DNA of 64,000 nucleotides from Chitinophagales bacterium (lineage in GTDB: Bacteria; Bacteroidota; Bacteroidia; Chitinophagales; UBA2359), in the NCBI GenBank assembly GCA_041392475.1, contig JAWKLZ010000001.1, positions 806,001 to 870,000 on the forward strand, read 5' to 3'. Made by a program: the position numbers and the translations under genes. Below, one piece after another: positions 51,101 to 60,478 of the stretch (its first letter is position 1; each line of letters begins with the position of its first letter). The notes below the pieces were generated by a model. That model did not search any database, had not been told where the DNA came from, and worked only from the letters and a program-made list of their open reading frames with translations.

Positions 51101-54100
51101 ACATTGATGTTGTGGCTTTCGGTAAAGGCTTCGTTGTTGCGGATAGCACTTAGATGAATGGCAAAGTTGCCTCGGTATTTTTCCAAGACTTTGACATTGT
51201 AAATGTTTTGTTCCTTGTTTGCGGTCAGCCATTTGCGTTCCACAATTTTTTGGTCGTGTTCGACTTCAAAGAGGATTTTGGTATTCGGTAAAGCAGAGCC
51301 ATAGGCAATCACAATGGTTTCGTTCGGTTCGGCTGCGGTTTGAGAAAGCGTGTGCCAAAAGGCCTCCTTCAATGGGATTTCGTCTGTCAAGAACGAAAAG
51401 ACATCGAAGTATTTCTCAAATTTCACTTCCTCACCGTATTTGTCTTTGGTGGTCAATTCAAGAACGTATTTTCCAACGCTCCAACTTTTGATGTCATTGG
51501 GGCTGATTTTGGAGTCTTTGGCAGTTTTGAAGGATTGTTCAAATACTTTTTTGCCTTTTTCCCAATTTGCAGGACGGTTCTCGTCTTTGTAAACATCGTA
51601 TTCAAAGGTGTCGTAATATTCTTCTTTTGACATCACAAATTGGTCGGGCTGTTCCCATCTTCGGGTTCTAAAAACCCGTTCAGGTTGCTTCAATTCGTGG
51701 ATGGCGATTTTTACATCTACTGCTTCAAATTCTCCACCCAAATTAGTCGTACTGACTTTGAAGTTGGCGGTGCTGTCACGGTTCACTTCATTAGGAACGC
51801 TGACACTTGCCAAAAGCGAAATATAGCCCACGCTGACACTGCTTTCGCTGCTTCGGGTTTCGCCACTGATGTCGGTCACATCTGCATAAAGCGTGTAGGT
51901 GTATTGTGGTTTTTGTTTGGAGTCAATGCTTGCGTCTGGAATGGCGGTAAACTCAAATTCAAATTCGCCTTTTTCGTTGGTTTTGGTCACGCCATTGGTG
52001 ACTTCCAATTCGGAAGAAGCAGGGTAAGGAATCCACCATCTGAACCAATAGGGGAAACTCGCTCTGCGAACGACTCTATATTTGACCTCCGCTCCGTCAA
52101 TCACCGAACCTGCATAGGCTTTCGCCAAACCTGTTGCTTTGACGGTTTCGTTCAAGCGATACGAGCCTTCAATTGGGTTGAAACTCACTTCAAATTTGGG
52201 TCTTTTGTATTCTTCTACTTGAATGTCAGTGCTGCCATTTGACTCTTTGATAGTCATTCTACCGTTCAACACGCCTGTGGGTAAGGTGAATTTACCATTG
52301 AAGGTTCCGTAATCGTTGGTTTTGAGTTCCAACTCGGTTACTTTTTGGTAATTGACATCGTAGAGTTCCACTTTCGTTGTTTTGTTCAATACCAAATCAC
52401 TATTTTTACCGTCTGTTGTGAGCATTAAGCCTTTGAAGTAAACAGTTTGACCTGGACGGTAGATAGAACGGTCTGTGAAAAAGAAGGTGCGTGTTTGACG
52501 GCTTTGAGGGCTTTCGTTTCGGTAGTAAAGATTGTCGTTGTAAGAATAACGGTCATCGCCTTTGGTCATTACGACTCTTTTGTTGGAGTAATAATTTCTG
52601 TCTTGATTGACATTGAAAGAAAACTTGCCTTCAAAATTAGATGTGCCTTGTCCCAACAATACTTCCTCATATTTACGGGTTTTGTAGTCGTATTTTCGAG
52701 CGTAAATCTCAAATTTTACATTGTCAATCGGTTCGCTTGTTTTGCGGTGGACAGCAAAAAAATCGGTCGTATTTTTGTGTCCATTCTTCAATGTACTCAA
52801 GTTGGTGACAACGGTATATTGAAAGGTAACCGCTTCTTTTTTCATTGAATAGTTGTCAGTCGTTGCCAACATGACCACATATCTTCCAACCTTTTGGTTG
52901 GGTATGCTTATTTCAATGTTGTGACTTTGGTAATCACCTTCGTTTGGCAAATCCACTGTCCAATTGTCCAACACCTTCAATCGGTTGAGGTAATTGAGTT
53001 GCTGTTCTGTTTTGTCTAATTTTTCGATTGCCTCCTCATCTTCTTGGGTGATAGCTGCAACCTTGGCATATACTTTTGAGACGTTTTGGTAAGAGACAAA
53101 TGCCCTGAAAGGTTGCTCGGGTAGGTTGGCGTTTTCGAGGGTAAATTGAAGGTTCTTCCGCATGATGTTTTCCTTCAATGAGGCACAATTGTTTGATCCT
53201 CTGCTATTCGGATGTCGGGCAATCGTTGCATCACACAACTCCAATGCTTTTTTCTTTTCCCAACGTGGTTCAGGCGTATTGATTGGATGGTATTTGTCTC
53301 CTTTTTGGCTGTGAAATTTGGCTATGTTGTAACTTGCCATTGCAGAAGATGGATGGGTCAAGGTGTTGTTTTCCAAAGCTTTCAAACCTTCTAAATACAA
53401 TTCGTCTTTGTTGGGCAAAATGGAATTGTCCCGTACATAGTCCAATCGCTTCAAATCGGCATCAACAAGTGCTGTTGGATTTTCATCGTTCAAATGGAAA
53501 CGCACCAAATCTTGGAATACCTTGATGGCGTAAAATTTGGTGGAAAGTGGGTCGGTGGTGGTAAAATTGTGATTTACAAAATCTCTTGCAGGATCAAAGG
53601 CTGCTTTTTGGGTAATTTGAAATTGGTCGGCAGCCGTTGTGACATTAGATTCTGAACTCATGAAAAAATCAAGCGCATCGTGCGCCAATAGGTCGTAGAG
53701 TGTCGGACGGTATTCTTTGGATTTTTCGTTTTCTACGAGGATGTCTTTGAAGGTTTCTATCTTGGTTTTTTGGAGTAATTCCTTGTTTTTCAAAGAAGCT
53801 TGGTAGAGGCGAATGGATTCTCCAATAATCGTATTCGCATCCCAAGTTTGGAAATCTTCGGGTTTGTTGTTGGCAATTTCGGTACGGTTGAGTATTCTAT
53901 AACGGTTGTTTTGATAGTATTGCCAATAGAGATTTGCCTGTATGTTTTGCAGGACAGACTGGAGGGGTTCTTGTGCCTTTTTGATTTCTTCGGTAATCTC
54001 ATTCATCACCTTCTGCTGGCTGTTTTCCTCTTTGTAAGTCGTGTATTTCCAAAGGTGCAGAAGCGATTTGACGACCTGTGGTGCGTTTTGGTCTTCTTTT

Positions 54101-54318
54101 GCCTTTTGGTATATTTTGCGGACAGAGTCTTCCGCATTTTGGGTGAGTCCTTCGTTTTCTGCTTTTTGGACTTGCAGCCATTGGTCTGCGTAGTCCTGAT
54201 CGGGGTTCCAATTCATGCCTTCGATTTTTTGAGCGTTGCTACAACTAATAATGGTTGCTAAAATTACGAAAAGTAGAGTGAGGAAGGTGAAAAATTGAAA
54301 TTTTGTGAAGTTTATCAT
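48112..54318 (-). CDS. alpha-2-macroglobulin family lipoprotein
   Basis: This is a 2068-residue envelope protein. A signal with lipobox TIISC (Cys about 26) anchors it to a membrane. An N-terminal helical region (about 40-400) precedes macroglobulin domains. MG2 is near 605-700 (DRSIYRPGQTVYFKG). A low-complexity, bait-like stretch lies near 1210-1275 (SKAPMPSAAPAMEMEESAG). The central A2M domain is near 1285-1380 (EALTRWKFMAFGHTKDL). The thioester domain carries an intact CAEQ at 1508-1511 (PHECAEQIF). C-terminal beta domains follow. By analogy it traps attacking proteases covalently. It is longer than E. coli YfhM. No pbpC partner is adjacent. Confidence 0.93.
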   Translation of the reverse strand: MINFTKFQFFTFLTLLFVILATIISCSNAQKIEGMNWNPDQDYADQWLQVQKAENEGLTQNAEDSVRKIYQKAKEDQNAPQVVKSLLHLWKYTTYKEENSQQKVMNEITEEIKKAQEPLQSVLQNIQANLYWQYYQNNRYRILNRTEIANNKPEDFQTWDANTIIGESIRLYQASLKNKELLQKTKIETFKDILVENEKSKEYRPTLYDLLAHDALDFFMSSESNVTTAADQFQITQKAAFDPARDFVNHNFTTTDPLSTKFYAIKVFQDLVRFHLNDENPTALVDADLKRLDYVRDNSILPNKDELYLEGLKALENNTLTHPSSAMASYNIAKFHSQKGDKYHPINTPEPRWEKKKALELCDATIARHPNSRGSNNCASLKENIMRKNLQFTLENANLPEQPFRAFVSYQNVSKVYAKVAAITQEDEEAIEKLDKTEQQLNYLNRLKVLDNWTVDLPNEGDYQSHNIEISIPNQKVGRYVVMLATTDNYSMKKEAVTFQYTVVTNLSTLKNGHKNTTDFFAVHRKTSEPIDNVKFEIYARKYDYKTRKYEEVLLGQGTSNFEGKFSFNVNQDRNYYSNKRVVMTKGDDRYSYNDNLYYRNESPQSRQTRTFFFTDRSIYRPGQTVYFKGLMLTTDGKNSDLVLNKTTKVELYDVNYQKVTELELKTNDYGTFNGKFTLPTGVLNGRMTIKESNGSTDIQVEEYKRPKFEVSFNPIEGSYRLNETVKATGLAKAYAGSVIDGAEVKYRVVRRASFPYWFRWWIPYPASSELEVTNGVTKTNEKGEFEFEFTAIPDASIDSKQKPQYTYTLYADVTDISGETRSSESSVSVGYISLLASVSVPNEVNRDSTANFKVSTTNLGGEFEAVDVKIAIHELKQPERVFRTRRWEQPDQFVMSKEEYYDTFEYDVYKDENRPANWEKGKKVFEQSFKTAKDSKISPNDIKSWSVGKYVLELTTKDKYGEEVKFEKYFDVFSFLTDEIPLKEAFWHTLSQTAAEPNETIVIAYGSALPNTKILFEVEHDQKIVERKWLTANKEQNIYNVKVLEKYRGNFAIHLSAIRNNEAFTESHNINVPWNNKDLKIELSSFRNKLYPGAEEQWTVKISGMKGEKVAAELLASMYDASLDAFKYHGWSFGSIYPTYYGQSRFSSDSGFGVGNSQLYAENWNEYDHRLEYQNYDQLNWFDFSLYGYRYYGRAGGALAGEGRRYKAMSKAPMPSAAPAMEMEESAGMEYSSAEIADDSVTADELKVAANGAERDQNGGDDTPTETDFEDVQVRTNLNETAFFFPELRTNEKGEVMLSFTAPEALTRWKFMAFGHTKDLKYGQMTEEIVTQKDLMVMPNAPRFFRESDDIVFASKISNLTDKEMNGTAVLQLFDALTMKPIDKKLGNTTTSVNFTAKAEQSTAVNWKLKIPKDIQAVTYRVIAKSGKFSDGEESSIPVLTNRMLVTESMPLPVRGQGTKEFTFEKLNKSEQSSTLQNERLTLEFTSQPAWYAVQALPYLMEYPHECAEQIFSRFYANSIASHIANSDPKIAAVFKEWEKAAATASLDDGAGNESGALLSNLEKNQELKSLLLQETPWVLQAKDESERKRRVGVLFDIDRMRSELTKSLKQLQQMQVSNGGWSWFPGMPESRYITQHIVSGLGHLDNLGIKNVREDSDTWNMTQKAVQYLDMVIQEDYDNLLKYKANLKEKQIGNVQIQYLYARSFFKDIPVDKSYKTAFDYYQGQAAEYWLSNNKYLQGMIALALHRFTNGDSKTANGIIESLRQNSVNNEEMGMYFKDMANGWYWYQAPIESQSLLIEAFNEVAKDEKSVNDMKVWLLKQKQTQDWKTTKATAEACYALILTGDDWLSSDEIATITVGGKKLDPKNDPTVSVEAGTGYFKKTWDGEDVTADMGKVTVTKNDKGVAWGAMYWQYFEQLDKITFAETPLSIKKELFLEENTKNGPKLTPLTDNAKISVGDKVKVRIEIRVDRDMEYVHLKDMRASGFEPMNVISSYKYQDGLGYYESTKDAATNFFMSWLPKGTYVFEYPLRATHQGDFSNGITTMQCMYAPEFTSHSEGIRVVIGE

Positions 54319-54680
54319 GGATTATTTATTTGGTTTTTGTTGGATTTTTGGTGGATGCTGTTGATTTTTTGAACAAGAACTTATAGATGAAAAAGAACTA
54401 CTCGTGGTTGTATGGACAAGAATCTCGCATAATGTAAAGGTTAATTCAGTGTGAAAGTTCCTTTCTATCTAACAGTTCTTGTTCACATAAGTTTTGATGC
54501 GGTTTTTGAGTGTTTTGGTGTCTAATGTAAGAAAAAAAGCTAAAATTTAATAGCGGAAGTGGAGGAAAGTTTTTGAAGGGGTGAATTTGATTAATTATCT
54601 TTGTAAGACTAAAATTCATATGTTATCTTTGTAAGACTAAAATTTATATGTTATCTTTGTAAGACTAAAATTTATATGAA
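54319..54680. other. intergenic region with tandem promoter-like repeats
   Basis: This 362-bp gap lies between divergent A2M and kelch genes. It holds 11-bp inverted arms GAACAAGAACT (54371-54381) and AGTTCTTGTTC (54474-54484) 92 nt apart, and the triple 28-bp repeat at 54595-54678. Confidence 0.6.
54595..54678 (+). promoter_or_regulatory. three tandem 28-bp units each with a perfect -7 box
   Basis: The unit begins TTATCTTTGTAAGACTAAAA and ends TATATG. Copies start at 54595, 54623 and 54651; copy 1 differs from the others by one base. Each holds TATCTTTG (TAnnTTTG). The third box (54652-54659) would start transcription about 15 nt before the ATG at 54681. Confidence 0.75.
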
Positions 54681-56141
54681 ATGATTAAAATTATTTGTGT
54701 TCTCCGTGATTTGTGTAAAAATCTATTTGTTTTTTTATTGGTTTTTAGTTGTTCCTCCCTCTTTGCCCAATGGACTTCAACTAATTTATCTGTAGCAAAG
54801 GAAAAGATTGCAGTAGCTTCAATGGGAGATGAAGTTTTTTTCATTGGAGGTAATAAAGGTGCTAATGGGCCCGATACAAATATTGTAGAAATCTATAACT
54901 CCTCGACTGATGAATGGAGAACAGAGGAATTTTCTTTCTATTCAGGAGCTGATTTAACAACAGTTCAAACAGAAAATTACTTGATTAGTTTTGATAATGT
55001 AGGTAAAATACATTTGTATAATAAACAGTCAAAATCTTGGGAAACAATTGACCACCCTAATCGGAGGTCTGGTTATGCTGCTGTGACTCATAATGATAAG
55101 GTATATTTCGCTGGAGGTAAAAAATCTTTTGAGCCAGCCAGTAAAGTGGTAGATATATACAACTTAATGACTAAAGAATGGTCTGTTGATAGCTTATCTG
55201 CTGGGCGTTCAGATATTACTACTGCTGTGGTAGATGATAAAATATTTTTTTTAGGAGGAGACCCGAAAGCAGGTTTTACAAATTCTGATGTAGTGGATGT
55301 ATTGAATACAAATACTGGTGAATGGGAAAATTTCACCTTGACAGAAGGAAAATATGATATGGGGTTGGTTGTTGTAGAAGACAAAATAATCTTAGCAGGT
55401 GGACAGCTTGATAATAGCTTATCTTCTGGATTTTCAGATTTAGTCGAAATAATAGATACAGAAACCTATAATATTCAAACACTTTTTCTATCAAATGAAA
55501 ATCGTAAACTACAAGGTATTCGTTTAGATAATAAAGCTATTTTTGTAGGTGGAGAAACTACAATTGCAGAAATTGTAGATATTGCAGAAATGACAGTAAA
55601 TTCAAGCATTTTAAGTTCTGCAACGTCACTTTTTCGTGTAAAAGCAACTGTGTTAGGAAATAAAGCCTATTTTTCTGCGGGTACTGGCATTAATGGGGCT
55701 TTGGTGTTTATCTATGATGGAGATACTGAATTATGGACAAATTACAAGTATGGAGATAGTCGCCAATATATTTCAATGATTTCACATAAAGATAAATTAT
55801 TTATTGCAGGTGGAAGAAAAGCAGATTTTGAGATGACAGATGAGGTATTTATTTATCAAGATACATCTATTGTTGTTTCCAATTTACAGCCATTCGAGCT
55901 ACCTCAAATAAACATTTATCCGAACCCTTCAAGCAATTTCTTACATATAGAAATAAAAGAAAGTGTTGAAGGTTTATCTGCTTCTCTGTATGGGATTAAT
56001 GGGGACTTACTTTTTGAAACTGATTTTCCGAAATTGGAACGAACTATGCAAATTGATTTGCGAGAAATTCATGGGAAGGTGTTTTTATTAAAACTTACCT
56101 CAAAAAATGAGACCTACACTTACAAAGTGTATAAACAGTGA
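54681..56141 (+). CDS. secreted kelch-like beta-propeller protein with T9SS sorting domain
   Basis: This 486-residue exported protein has a long signal region (about 1-30, ending SLFAQ). Repeated kelch-like blades follow (FFIGGNKGANGPDTNIVEIYN, in part; VYFAGGKKSFEPASKVVDIYN, in part; IFFLGGDPKAGFTNSDVVDV, in part; IILAGGQLDNS). The last 80 residues are a T9SS type A sorting domain (INIYPNPSSNFLHIEI, HGKVFLLKL, final YKVYKQ). It is distinct in sequence from the kelch protein at 17045. The 28-bp promoter repeats just upstream suggest strong or variable expression. The ligand is unknown. Confidence 0.88.
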   Translation: MIKIICVLRDLCKNLFVFLLVFSCSSLFAQWTSTNLSVAKEKIAVASMGDEVFFIGGNKGANGPDTNIVEIYNSSTDEWRTEEFSFYSGADLTTVQTENYLISFDNVGKIHLYNKQSKSWETIDHPNRRSGYAAVTHNDKVYFAGGKKSFEPASKVVDIYNLMTKEWSVDSLSAGRSDITTAVVDDKIFFLGGDPKAGFTNSDVVDVLNTNTGEWENFTLTEGKYDMGLVVVEDKIILAGGQLDNSLSSGFSDLVEIIDTETYNIQTLFLSNENRKLQGIRLDNKAIFVGGETTIAEIVDIAEMTVNSSILSSATSLFRVKATVLGNKAYFSAGTGINGALVFIYDGDTELWTNYKYGDSRQYISMISHKDKLFIAGGRKADFEMTDEVFIYQDTSIVVSNLQPFELPQINIYPNPSSNFLHIEIKESVEGLSASLYGINGDLLFETDFPKLERTMQIDLREIHGKVFLLKLTSKNETYTYKVYKQ

Positions 56142-56153
56142 AAATAGAAAAAA

Positions 56154-56846
56154 ATGAAAATTCTAACCTTCGCCGAAAAAATCATCTCCTTCAACAAATC
56201 CCTTCAATTGACCGCCAAACTCCCTCCCAACATTGGCGTAATGAATCCCTTTGCAACAAACGAAAAGGTGTTGGAAACTTCCAGTCAGTTTTACCGCAAA
56301 TTTTACAACGATAATAAGAAGCGCAAACTCATTTTGGGCATCAATCCTGGGCGATTCGGGGCGGGTGTGACGGGAGTTCCTTTCACCGATTCCCACCGAA
56401 TGTCAACCTATTGTGGCTTGAGCATTGAAGGAGTGAAAACCTACGAATTATCATCGGTTTTTGTGTACGATGTTATTGAAGCTTATGGTGGTGCGGAGGC
56501 GTTTTATCAAGACGTTTATATCAGTTCGGTTTGTCCGCTCGGTTTTGTGATTCGTGATGCAAAGGGCAATGAAAAAAACTACAATTACTACGATAGCAAG
56601 ACATTGCAGGAAGCGGTTACACCGTTTATCATTGAATCCATTGAAGCACAATTGGAGTTTGGAATTGACCGAAGTACAGGCTTTTGTATGGGAAGTGGTA
56701 AGAATTTTAAGTTCTTGAACGCTTTGAACAAGGAAAGGAAGTTTTTCGACAAAATTGTGCCATTGGAACACCCTCGTTATGTGATGCAGTACAAATTGAA
56801 GTCGAAGCAATTGTATGTGGATAAATATTTGCGGACTTTGGGCTAA
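56154..56846 (+). CDS. SMUG2-type uracil-DNA glycosylase family protein (DUF4918)
   Basis: This 230-residue protein belongs to the uracil-DNA glycosylase superfamily branch called SMUG2/DUF4918. Motif 1 is LGINPGRFGAGVTGVPFTD, and motif 2 is HPRYVMQYK near the C-terminus. SMUG-like glycosylases remove uracil or hypoxanthine from DNA. The gene begins 12 bp after the kelch gene stop on the same strand, so it may be co-transcribed with it, although the functions look unrelated. Confidence 0.87.
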   Translation: MKILTFAEKIISFNKSLQLTAKLPPNIGVMNPFATNEKVLETSSQFYRKFYNDNKKRKLILGINPGRFGAGVTGVPFTDSHRMSTYCGLSIEGVKTYELSSVFVYDVIEAYGGAEAFYQDVYISSVCPLGFVIRDAKGNEKNYNYYDSKTLQEAVTPFIIESIEAQLEFGIDRSTGFCMGSGKNFKFLNALNKERKFFDKIVPLEHPRYVMQYKLKSKQLYVDKYLRTLG

Positions 56847-56920
56847 AAAGCCAAAAAACGTTTTATTTTTTTACGGTTCATGGAAGATTTTAGTGGAATG
56901 AGACTTTTATACTCTTTCTC

Positions 56921-58480
56921 CTACAACAAAGGCGACACCATATTCGCAGCCCGTTCTTTCACCCTATCCAAATAGGGTCGGTTTTGATGATCTTTAAGTG
57001 TCACTTCTTCACTATAAGTCAAATCTTCTTGAAAAGATTTTTTCAATTCTGCCACGATTTTTTTATCGTATAACAATGCGTTAACTTCTAAGTTTTGGTC
57101 GAAACTACGGATATCCATATTGGCAGTGCCAACCGAACCAAACACATCATCTACTACCATTACCTTGCTGTGAATGAATCCTTTGGCGTAGTAAAACACC
57201 CTTACCCCTGCCTCCAAAAGTTGCCCAACATTGAATCGTGTTCCCCATTTTACGATTGAAGAATCGGAGTCTTTTGGGAGAATAATTCGGACATCTACAC
57301 CACTCAAAGCAGCTACACAAAGAGCAGTCGAAATACTTTCGGTGGGAATAAAATAGGGAGTAGCAATATAAACATATTCTTTGGCGGTAGTAATAGCGGC
57401 AAAAAAAGCTTGTAGAGTGCTAGACCATTCCGAATCGGGGCCACTTGCCGCTATTTGCACCCATTGTTTATTATCAGGACGGTGTATTTTCAAGTATTTC
57501 TCAACGTCTACATTTTTTTCTCTGCTCGCATGTAACCAATCTGCCAAGAAAATAGCTTGTAAACTTTGAGCTGCTTCTCCTTCAATCTGTAAGTGTGTAT
57601 CTCGCCAAAAGCCCAATTCAGGATCTTTGATATAATTATCGCCAATATTGATGCCTCCAACAAAAGCAATTTTGCCATCCATGACAGCAATTTTTCGATG
57701 GTTGCGAAAGTTGATTTTGGTGGCAAAAATCAGCCAAGAAACCGACCGAAAAGTAGTTATCTGCACACCTGCATCTTTGAGTTGTCTTTTGAACTTGCCC
57801 CCCATTCCCCAGCTTCCCAAACCATCGTAAATAAGTCGCACCTCTACTCCTTCTTTTGCTTTTTTGATCAAAGCGTCCTTTACTTTGTTCCCAATAACAT
57901 CGTTTTCAATGATGTAGTATTCAATATTTATATGTTCTTTTGCTGCTTCGATGGCTTTCAACAAAGCATCGTAAGTAACTTTACCATTGTTCAACAAAGT
58001 GATTTTATTGCAGTCAGTCAGCAGGGCCTTGCAGTTGTTGGACAACATTCTCACGATATTCATTTTCTCCTGAATGACATCTTCCTTTGCTATCGTATCG
58101 TGTTTGGCAGAATAATCATTTTCTAAAACACCAGATTTTTTCAGATATTCCAAATCCTTATCTTCTTTTTGAGACAATTTTCGCCCCAATAGGTATTCAC
58201 GACTTAAATACAAGTTTCCAATCAAGCCCACTATCGGAAACGTAATCAACATAAATATCCATGCAAGGATTGTACTTGCATTGTCAAACCGAAAGAAAAT
58301 GGCACCAATGGTAATCAACACCACAATAAAAACTGCAAGATTCACCCATTTGCCAAGTGAGTCTTGAAATAAATGATAAATCCCACCAACTCCTTCAATA
58401 TAGCCAAACTGTGCTGCTGCAAAATAACCTATCAAACCGAACATCACCAAAGCAAGTGCAATTACTGCAATGTCTTTCAT
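56921..58480 (-). CDS. cls: cardiolipin synthase
   Basis: This 519-residue membrane enzyme of the phospholipase D superfamily makes cardiolipin from two phosphatidylglycerol molecules. Three hydrophobic segments (about 5-90) precede two HKD motifs: HRKIAVMDGKIAFVGGINIGD at about 258-278 (in part) and HSKVMVVDDVFGSVGTANMD at about 433. Both catalytic His-Lys-Asp sets are complete. It stands alone on the minus strand, convergent with the SMUG2 gene and 125 bp downstream of lipB on the same strand. Confidence 0.94.
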   Translation of the reverse strand: MKDIAVIALALVMFGLIGYFAAAQFGYIEGVGGIYHLFQDSLGKWVNLAVFIVVLITIGAIFFRFDNASTILAWIFMLITFPIVGLIGNLYLSREYLLGRKLSQKEDKDLEYLKKSGVLENDYSAKHDTIAKEDVIQEKMNIVRMLSNNCKALLTDCNKITLLNNGKVTYDALLKAIEAAKEHINIEYYIIENDVIGNKVKDALIKKAKEGVEVRLIYDGLGSWGMGGKFKRQLKDAGVQITTFRSVSWLIFATKINFRNHRKIAVMDGKIAFVGGINIGDNYIKDPELGFWRDTHLQIEGEAAQSLQAIFLADWLHASREKNVDVEKYLKIHRPDNKQWVQIAASGPDSEWSSTLQAFFAAITTAKEYVYIATPYFIPTESISTALCVAALSGVDVRIILPKDSDSSIVKWGTRFNVGQLLEAGVRVFYYAKGFIHSKVMVVDDVFGSVGTANMDIRSFDQNLEVNALLYDKKIVAELKKSFQEDLTYSEEVTLKDHQNRPYLDRVKERAANMVSPLL

Positions 58481-58604
58481 TCTTTCAAATATTTACAAAT
58501 TCACTTAATTTTCTTATGCTTCTCTTTTGTTAGAGAATATAAACTACACAGTAGCGGAAAAATTTAAAGGTCTAAGATAATTATTTCTTTAAGACTTGAA
58601 CAAA

Positions 58605-59345
58605 TTATCTCACCGGCTGCAAATTTTTCACCAGTTCAGCTTCAAATAAATTTGTAAAATGCTTCTTCAATTTACTTTTCACCTCTTCAATATCCACCTT
58701 TTCCACCTCCAATTCTTTGTGGAGTGACGTCACTGCCTTATCAGTGATGCCGCAAGGAACAATATTGTTGAAGTAATCAAGGTTGGCATTTACATTAAAT
58801 GCCCATCCGTGCATTGTCACCCATCGACTGCAGCGGATTCCCATAGCGCATATTTTCCTTGCCTTCAATGGATTTTCACCATCCAACCAAACACCTGTTG
58901 CGCCTTTGATACGTCCTGCCTCAAGACCATATTCCGCCAAAGTGAGGATAACCATTTCTTCCAAAAACCGCAAAAACTTGTGAATGTCGGTGAAAAAATT
59001 GTCAAGATCCATAATCGGATAACCCACAATTTGACCAGGGCCATGATAGGTAATGTCGCCTCCTCTATTGATTTTGAAGAATTCGATGTTTTGGTCTTCC
59101 AATTCGGCTTCATTGAGCAGCAAATTGTCTATTGACCCATTTTTTCCGAGGGTGTAAACGTGGGGGTGATTGCAGAAAATCAAGTGGTTGTCGGTTGGCA
59201 ATTGTTCTGATTCCGCCTTTTTTCTATTGGCCACTTTTTCTGCAACTACACTTTGAAATAGTTCATCTTGGTATTTCCAAGCGTCTTCATAACTTACCGA
59301 ACCAAGGTCTTGAAACTGTATCTTTCGATTGGGAATTTTGTACAT
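58605..59345 (-). CDS. lipB: octanoyl-ACP:protein N-octanoyltransferase
   Basis: This 246-residue enzyme moves octanoyl from ACP to lipoyl domains in lipoate synthesis. Motifs are RGGDITYHGPGQIVGYPI, in the core, KARKICAMGIRCSRW with the catalytic Lys, and FNNIVPCGITDKAVTSL with the catalytic Cys. The length fits LipB. It starts 9 bp after the AraC-family regulator stop on the same strand. No lipA is present in the window. Confidence 0.95.
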   Translation of the reverse strand: MYKIPNRKIQFQDLGSVSYEDAWKYQDELFQSVVAEKVANRKKAESEQLPTDNHLIFCNHPHVYTLGKNGSIDNLLLNEAELEDQNIEFFKINRGGDITYHGPGQIVGYPIMDLDNFFTDIHKFLRFLEEMVILTLAEYGLEAGRIKGATGVWLDGENPLKARKICAMGIRCSRWVTMHGWAFNVNANLDYFNNIVPCGITDKAVTSLHKELEVEKVDIEEVKSKLKKHFTNLFEAELVKNLQPVR

Positions 59346-59354
59346 AATTACCTG

Positions 59355-60296
59355 TCATTCATCATTAAATCGCCGATATTTTGAAGGTGGAATACCAAAC
59401 TCCTTTTTAAAAGAACGGCTAAAGGAGTGAATATCGGCAAAACCTGTGAGAAAAGCAATCTCTGTAACAGAATGTTCGATGTCCATCAAAAGTTCTGCAG
59501 CTTTGCCCAATCGTTTTTGGATGCGGTATTGGTGGGGAGACAAACCATAAACGGCTTTGAAGGTGCGGTGAAAATGAAAGGGAGAAATAGTGGCTACTTT
59601 CGATATGTCTTGAATGTCAATACCTTTATCTAAATTTTCGTCAATGAATTCTTTGGCAACCGACAGGCGTTTGTACAATTCCTTGCGAGTGCTTCGCTTC
59701 ACACTCGACAATTTGTTCATTTGGTCAAAAGCCTTACCCTGCAATTGCAGCAAAGCAAGTGTGAGGTCATAATACACATCTTGGGTAGTCAACAAGTGAT
59801 GTTCTGATAAGTCTGTTATTTTTTGACTTTCAATTTGATGTGCCAGTTTTTTGAGTTGATTCCCCAAAATAGACGATTCATTGGCGGGATAAATTTTGTC
59901 AATAATGGGTATCGAACCCTTCATTTCATCAAAATCTAAAGGAAAATCGAGCAAGGTTTCCTCTTTTGCTTCAAAATTCCTCAACACATCCTTGACCATA
60001 CAGGTACTTAAATTCACACAAATACCATTGGTGTAATCTTTTGTGTCGATGGATACATGAAAAGGAGTTCCTTGATTGAGCAATAAAAACTGATTATCAC
60101 CGACCTCATGACTGTCATAACCCACAGCATATTCCTCCAATCCTTGTATAACATATTTAATCGCTATTCCACCAACAGTCCCTTGATCTTCAATTTTTTT
60201 GAAGGAAGAATATGCCAATCTATTGGTATTGTGGGCTTCATGATTGGGTAGATGATTTTCATTGTAGCTTTGAAAATAAATGTGTTTCGTGTCCAT
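59355..60296 (-). CDS. AraC-family transcriptional regulator
   Basis: This 313-residue regulator has an N-terminal sensing domain of about 200 residues that looks cupin-like (DNQFLLLNQGTPFHVSID). The C-terminal AraC DNA-binding domain (about 213-313) has two helix-turn-helix units: IDIQDISKVATISPFHFHRTF, in part, and HSVTEIAFLTGFADIHSFSRSFKKEFG, in part, ending PPSKYRR. It is divergent from the cytochrome P450 gene across 182 bp, which suggests control of that gene. Ligand unknown. Confidence 0.9.
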   Translation of the reverse strand: MDTKHIYFQSYNENHLPNHEAHNTNRLAYSSFKKIEDQGTVGGIAIKYVIQGLEEYAVGYDSHEVGDNQFLLLNQGTPFHVSIDTKDYTNGICVNLSTCMVKDVLRNFEAKEETLLDFPLDFDEMKGSIPIIDKIYPANESSILGNQLKKLAHQIESQKITDLSEHHLLTTQDVYYDLTLALLQLQGKAFDQMNKLSSVKRSTRKELYKRLSVAKEFIDENLDKGIDIQDISKVATISPFHFHRTFKAVYGLSPHQYRIQKRLGKAAELLMDIEHSVTEIAFLTGFADIHSFSRSFKKEFGIPPSKYRRFNDE

Positions 60297-60478
60297 ATTG
60301 AAGCGACTTTAGGTGAAATATATGTTGTATGTATCCATGCAAATATAATTTTTATACAGTGAAAATTTTAGGTATTGCAGTTCTTTAGCAATTTTTAACA
60401 AGTGATTTGTATTTCAAATACTGAAAAAAAAAATACTATTAAATTTCTTATTTTGCAGCACATTTAAATATATAAACC

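Noticed and set aside
54595..54678. Possible CRISPR array (three 28-bp repeats)
   Set aside because: The units are directly adjacent with no spacers, contain promoter boxes, and no cas gene is present.
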